From positions 150,851,577 through 150,915,576 of the forward strand of contig CP136065.1 in assembly GCA_032622095.1 (NCBI GenBank): a stretch of 64,000 bases of DNA. Reading direction: 5' to 3'. A model generated the notes under the pieces. That model was not told where the DNA came from, made no database searches, and worked only from the letters and a program-made list of their open reading frames with translations. Below, piece by piece: positions 61,901 to 64,000 of this stretch (its first letter is position 1; each line of letters starts with the position of its first letter). The translations under genes were made by a program, and so were the position numbers. The DNA comes from Siphonodentalium dalli. Lineage: Eukaryota > Mollusca > Scaphopoda > Gadilida > Siphonodentaliidae.

Positions 61901-63595
61901 CAAGGAAGTCACCTTTAAGATTTCTATTTTTTAAATCTATTTATTTCACCACCTCAAATTTTTGTCGGCTGAGCAAAAACTCCCCTGAAATCTAACTGCA
62001 AATTCCATTGAAAGATTTTGAGAGGTTATGTAAGGTCTGACTCGCTGTAGCATCAGTGATCGGAACTGAATTTTGTAATAAAGATTCTCTATTCAAACAG
62101 CCATGAAAAAAACGTCAGTAACTGACTTTTTTTGCAACTATGATACCACACTAGGTATTGTTGTAAGTATTTATTGGTAATAAACTAATTCTGATCGCTA
62201 ATCGACCTTTGATGAGATACCGTTTTTCTTGTAACTGGATGATATGGGGATCCCCAAATCGGACTGGGAAAATTTAATTGTTTAGTAAAATGGCTAATAT
62301 TGATTAAAGGTAACATTTCTGACTTAACACCTCTGAATGACAATTTCTTCAGCTTCGGAAGTGTAAATTTTATTTGAGTCGAAGAATCCACCCTTCAAAG
62401 CGCAGAGCCGTTAGATTTCGTTATTTTAAATCTCCCCATACTACATTACTTCATGATTGGTGATTGATCAGACAGAAAATTTGTATTAATCCAGTTCGCA
62501 TTTTCTCCTAACATATTATAATTACGTCACACCCCAAATAAGGAATTTAATATTATAGTGTCGTCACTCATATGTTGTAGATTGCACACGCATGTTCTAA
62601 AAAACATATATAATTATGCCATACACCAAATAAGGAATATTTACTATAACCGTACATTGTAAAATGCATGTGCATGTCTAAATAAGGAGAAACGTAATAA
62701 TATGTCATCTCAATAGCACATGCGAAACAGATAACGTGTTTATCATTATATAATTTTTTCCCTGTTTATTCATGTTTATTATACATTTTTGTCGCTATGT
62801 GGCGAATGCCTTTTATGATAAATCCTGTGAAGGAGAAATCATATATAGCTAATATTGTCCCCGAACCAGCTTGACGGATGTTTAAGCCTTGTATTGTGTT
62901 GTTATGCGAACAAGTGACTGTTGTTTATGCGGAGGATTCGCAACAATAACCGACAATTTCCTTCATGACTCTGCTTTTTGCGAAAACATAATATAATCAA
63001 ACTGCATTTTCTCTCCCACAAAGTGTGTTTTGTGGATATTATCGCATTCATGCTATCATTATACCATACTATTAGGATATTATTGAGGAAATTTTCATAA
63101 TTTGGTAACTTTAATTTTCAAATTATAACCTACAACTAAGGCCATCCATGCCTTTGAAGAGTGGGATCCTCGATTCAAATCAAATATTTTTCACACCCGA
63201 AGCCGAAGAAATAGTAATTTTGGGGTCTTTAAACGGATAGGGAATGTTTAAATATTGATTTGTGAAGGACAGGAAAATCTGTTATATATTATCAGCAGCA
63301 ATACTTACATCAACCTCTCCGAGTTTAGCCTTTTCCTCTACAATATTGGCATTGATTCGCTTTGAGTCTCCCACATCCTTCAGCATCACTTCACAATAAT
63401 GAAGCTGAGTATCTCCAAAACGTAATTTCAGAAGTTCCAGATATCTTAGTTCTTTAACAATGTCATAGTTGAAATGAGTGAGTATACGGTCAGCTAAAAG
63501 TATGCGATACTCGTTGACAAATAGTTCTTTGCTACCATAGATGTTGACCAGCATACTGATTATATCTGATGCTCTTCTGCTCTTTGATGTGTAAG
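46734..63595 (-). CDS. ANAPC2: Anaphase-promoting complex subunit 2, C-terminal part, five exons
   Basis: On the minus strand, exons 63595-63309, 60620-60458, 52485-52390, 50860-50634 and 46943-46734 join in frame to give the last 326 aa and the stop. ANAPC2 is the cullin-like scaffold of the APC/C. It binds the RING subunit ANAPC11, and its C-terminal winged helix engages the E2. Visible blocks are SRRASDIISMLVNIYGSKEL and NEYRILLADRIL (cullin homology), MLKDVGDSKRINANI, AMILSAQFWPSF, RTLNFNVSPVHAAIIMQFQ, winged-helix RWTVDDLSSVLQMP, an acidic linker (DEEEAESAMA), and the terminal domain FWSFIVGML through YSGGVYRLPK. The 5' exons lie past 64000. The gene converges on FBXW5, with 16.2 kb between the stop codons. 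All splice sites are GT-AG. Identification rests on remembered family conservation. Confidence 0.93.
46944..47477 (-). repeat. ANAPC2 intron: composite repeat body
   Basis: Diverged units with AAGTCGAAAGGCCCATAACTC, GGATCAAACTCAAATTCGAAC and GAGTTATCATCCGGAAACC. The same body continues after the insertion, at 49352-49700. Confidence 0.65.
47478..49351 (-). mobile_element. Full-length hairpin-capped composite repeat, 1.87 kb, nested
   Basis: Reads on the minus strand from TTTTTAGCTCAGCTGAGACG (hairpin, 49351) through the GTCC tract and many AGATTTGTTCAAATGAGGTC units to TCTTTGCTGGTGAGCGACCC and GACAGTCATTGACTGTCTTG (hairpin, 47480). It splits one unit of the surrounding repeat between CAATGACTCACA and AAAACGGAATTTTC, which defines both termini. 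It lies in the ANAPC2 intron 46944-50633. Confidence 0.78.
49352..49842 (-). mobile_element. Composite repeat body and CCCCC hairpin tip
   Basis: Continues 46944-47477 after the nested insertion, then GGATGGATGGACGCACGCAC and the tip AGTCCCCCGAAAATAAATTT followed by TTCAGGGGAC. Confidence 0.7.
49843..50360 (-). repeat. Tandem repeat, about 168-bp unit
   Basis: Units start near 49957, 50127 and 50299 with AAACAAAGATGAATAACTC and contain TAGTAGTGAACATCCAT and AGACATCGGACGGACCAAAA. Reverse version of the 7075-7555 family. Its left edge reads AAACAAGAGATGGACTGTCG. Confidence 0.75.
50634..50860 (-). CDS. ANAPC2: ANAPC2 exon (winged helix and acidic linker)
   Basis: Acceptor TTACACAG|CCAGGT and donor TTACAG|GTAACT. 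It encodes ARWTVDDLSSVLQMPASALR, the wing QSQGLLKEEETDTYLLVED, and an acidic Ala/Gln-rich linker ending EEELQ. A complete TA hairpin MITE starts 28 nt upstream of the acceptor, at higher coordinates. Confidence 0.93.
50889..51101 (+). mobile_element. TA hairpin MITE copy g, full length
   Basis: TA|CAGTAATGCCC...GGGCATTTCTG|TA, 213 bp, near-perfect palindrome. It lies 28 nt from the acceptor side of the ANAPC2 exon ending at 50860. Confidence 0.9.
51102..52389 (-). repeat. ANAPC2 intron: composite repeats with CCCCC hairpin tip
   Basis: GGCCATAACTC-type units occupy 51330-51900, with the internal tip CCCCCCCCAATTTGTTTTTC followed by GGGGGAC at 51648-51678. The remainder is unassigned. Confidence 0.55.
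52390..52485 (-). CDS. ANAPC2: ANAPC2 exon (short, 96 nt)
   Basis: Acceptor AATTTGTAG|GTCTTG and donor GTCAAG|GTATGT. It encodes GLVNIDIEVKDRTLNFNVSP and VHAAIIMQFQSQ. Phase 1 on both sides is preserved. Confidence 0.9.
52600..52945 (-). repeat. CAGCAGCCATCTTGG-type repeat, reverse
   Basis: Reverse copies of the phrases seen at 7556-8665, including TGAAGTTTGGGATCAATCTG and GGGCTGCAGGGTTTGCCGAT. Confidence 0.65.
52946..54115. other. ANAPC2 intron, nothing recognised
   Basis: AT-rich DNA with short chance frames. Confidence 0.4.
54279..55271 (+). repeat. Tandem array, 238-241-bp unit, four copies plus a partial
   Basis: Unit starts (GGGTG(T/C)GG) lie at 54491, 54732, 54970 and 55211, with a diverged copy from 54279. 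Shared phrases are GGCTCGCGTGGCTGTCAGAA, TTATTGGATATTATAGAGCT and CCCGACATATAGCCGTTTTC. Copies 2-4 are nearly identical. It lies in the ANAPC2 intron 52486-60457. Confidence 0.9.
55272..56504. other. ANAPC2 intron, mostly unassigned
   Basis: Contains a short hairpin around TTGTGGTACAATT and AATTGTACCACG (55701-55736), whose stem word recurs in the large palindrome at 56505. Nothing else could be supported. Confidence 0.4.
56505..56650. repeat. Near-perfect palindrome, 66-bp arms
   Basis: Arms 56505-56570 and 56584-56650 (AAGAAATAAATACACGGTGT..., GTACCACAAAAAACTGATTG...) pair almost completely around the loop TCCGCTACGCGTC. Confidence 0.9.
56834..56875. repeat. Perfect 42-bp palindrome
   Basis: AGCGTTAGTTAATTAGACAG is followed directly by its reverse complement, with CCGGCC and GGCCGG on the outer sides. 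It has no loop. Confidence 0.92.
56886..58500 (+). repeat. Degenerate tandem array, roughly 165-bp unit
   Basis: Units carry CCAATCGATACCAAAAACTA followed by TACAGGTGA(A/G) and GTGTGTCATCATAA, clearest at 57240, 58015, 58155 and 58311 and older elsewhere. It ends with CAGACAGACGGATGAACGACGG and the short palindrome GTGTACCATACATGGTATGG at 58487. Confidence 0.6.
58517..58690 (-). repeat. CAGCAGCCATCTTGG-type repeat, reverse fragment
   Basis: GATGGCTCTCATCTAGAGGTCACCCCGAGG-type phrase and TGAAGTTTAGTGATGATCAG are the reverse of the 8090-8400 units. Confidence 0.65.
58691..59150. other. ANAPC2 intron, nothing recognised
   Basis: No supported feature. Confidence 0.4.
59151..60410 (+). mobile_element. 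Hairpin-capped composite repeat with 162-bp array
   Basis: Left tip ACAAGAGGTGGCATCAGAGATGC (hairpin GCATC-AGA-GATGC). Six body units of about 162 bp follow (GGCCATAACTC at 59281, 59442, 59602, 59764, 59926, 60088, then 60234 truncated), each with ACCAAATTTCAATCAAATCG and GTTGAAGTTATCGCGCTAAC. A CCCG-rich tract (60329-60370) and the right tip hairpin AGTCGAGTTTT-GGAAG-AAAACTCGACT then AAAAA close it. Confidence 0.82.
60458..60620 (-). CDS. ANAPC2: ANAPC2 exon (FWPSF block)
   Basis: Acceptor ATCTAACCAG|GACATA and donor TCTAG|GTAAGA. It encodes DIDLKAMILSAQFWPSFREE and KFSKLKGNRTLNWRSHL, in phase with both neighbours. A 162-bp tandem array ends about 50 bp beyond its donor. Confidence 0.92.
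60866..61047 (-). mobile_element. tRNA-derived SINE
   Basis: On the minus strand it starts GGAGCTACGTGGTCCAGTGG (A-box-like TGGTCCAGTGG) with a B-box-like GGGTTCGCAGC at 60985-60975. A non-tRNA body follows. It is inserted 33 bp from a TTAA element. Confidence 0.55.
61084..61344 (+). mobile_element. TTAA-type MITE, family B, 261 bp
   Basis: TTAA at 61080-61083 and 61345-61348, with tips CCCTTTCTATACTAAATG and TTTAGTATAACAAGGG. Compact version of the element at 42143-43407. It lies in the ANAPC2 intron 60621-63308. Confidence 0.82.
61590..61675 (+). mobile_element. tRNA-like sequence, possible SINE head
   Basis: AAGGTGGTTGGTTAGGTCGG resembles an A box, and GTGGGTTTGAACCCGGAC is a good B box with paired arms (61651-61668). 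The anticodon arm is not convincing, so a tRNA pseudogene or SINE head is more likely than a real tRNA. Confidence 0.35.
61676..62439. other. ANAPC2 intron, nothing recognised
   Basis: No supported feature. Confidence 0.4.
62440..63175 (+). mobile_element. Dispersed element, version lacking the tandem array
   Basis: Matches 14890-15486 and 17076-17155 (ACTTCATGATTGG, CAGACAGAAAA, TTTTCTCCTAACAT, TATCGCATTCAT, TGAGGAAATT, ATAACCTACAACTAAGGCC), with no array between ATACTATTAGGATATT and TGAGGAAA. It ends about 130 bp from an ANAPC2 exon. Confidence 0.65.
63309..63595 (-). CDS. ANAPC2: ANAPC2 exon (cullin homology)
   Basis: Acceptor TTCTATAG|CTTACA and donor GTTGAT|GTAAGT. It supplies two bases of a split codon and 95 further codons, YTSKSRRASDIIS through KLGEVD. 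SDIIS..YGSK.LF.NEYR.LLADR is diagnostic for APC2. No preceding exon is visible between 63596 and 64000. Confidence 0.93.
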
Positions 63596-64000
63596 CTATA
63601 GAAGAAAATTACAATTTATATTAGACTATCAGAATTTCTTTTTTATTTTAAAGGTACTCAATCCGATTCGATAGTCCCCATATAATCAGATTCCAAAAAC
63701 AACAAAAAATTTGAAATGCTGCTTCAGTTATCAGAATCGATTAATTGCCCAAAAATAATGCTAACCACAGTCAACTATAGGATAATATTGCCCAAAACGT
63801 GTTATTTATCAACATTTTATTCAACGAAATATAGCCGGATTTTCCAATTTCTAATATCCAAAGTCGCTTGATTTTAGAGTTATCCATTTTCATCCGCAAT
63901 TTTGTCCGAGACCGTCGCCTTGACAATTTTTTTCCAGGCCACCAATAAGTACATATCTCGAGAAATAACAAATTTCAAAAATCGATATCTGATAACTCTG
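63596..64000 (-). other. ANAPC2 intron, partial composite repeat
   Basis: Reverse-strand phrases (GATAACTCTAAAATCAAGCG, TTTGGATATTAGAAATTGG) resemble a composite repeat body. No further coding exon is visible before the window ends. Confidence 0.45.

Noticed and set aside
1-64000. Bacterial-style operons, promoters or ribosome binding sites
   Set aside because: The split genes with GT-AG introns, DIRS elements and low coding density show nuclear eukaryotic DNA, so prokaryotic signals were not scored.

Overview
This is a metazoan nuclear DNA window, very probably from a lophotrochozoan and most likely a bivalve mollusc. The evidence is long introns, AT-rich DNA, phase-consistent GT-AG exons of conserved animal genes, DIRS-type retrotransposons, and dense dispersed repeats carrying phrases such as GGCCATAACTC and (GTCC/GTCT)n that I associate with mollusc genomes. 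The species is not identifiable from sequence alone.

Two conserved genes lie tail to tail. FBXW5 (plus strand, six coding exons, 8779-30504, 575 aa) is complete. It encodes an F-box/WD40 substrate adaptor of SCF and CUL4-DDB1 ubiquitin ligases. ANAPC2 (minus strand, last five exons, 63595 down to 46734) encodes the C-terminal 326 aa of the cullin-like scaffold of the anaphase-promoting complex. Its earlier exons lie beyond 64000. Human FBXW5 and ANAPC2 are both on 9q34.3, so the linkage may be ancient.

Layout: 1-8700 is repeat-rich DNA upstream of FBXW5, with foldback MITEs, a LINE fragment, a TIR element at 3295-4757, a minisatellite and a TTAA-flanked MITE. FBXW5 exon 1 (8779-9198) is followed by a three-layer nest: a TA-flanked hairpin MITE split by a DIRS retrotransposon (about 9256-13448), itself hit by a 392-bp TTAA MITE. 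Intron 1 also holds a higher-order repeat array (15487-17075). Introns 2 and 3 hold foldback and hairpin-capped repeats. Between the genes sit a second, RT-less DIRS-like element (about 31113-35983) and long tandem repeats (40303-43410). The ANAPC2 introns hold further arrays with periods near 241, 168 and 162 bp and several strong palindromes.

The main observations are these. (1) A 215-bp palindromic MITE lies within 100 bp of an exon edge in five of its seven copies. (2) A core containing two 69-bp palindromes sits inside two element families with unrelated ends. (3) Several composite repeat families share one architecture, with hairpins at both tips and a repeated body. (4) A DIRS insertion site shares a heptamer with the element's own circle junction. 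Apart from the two genes and the DIRS ORFs I found no convincing protein-coding gene. One two-exon membrane-protein candidate at 45970-46405 is recorded as weak.
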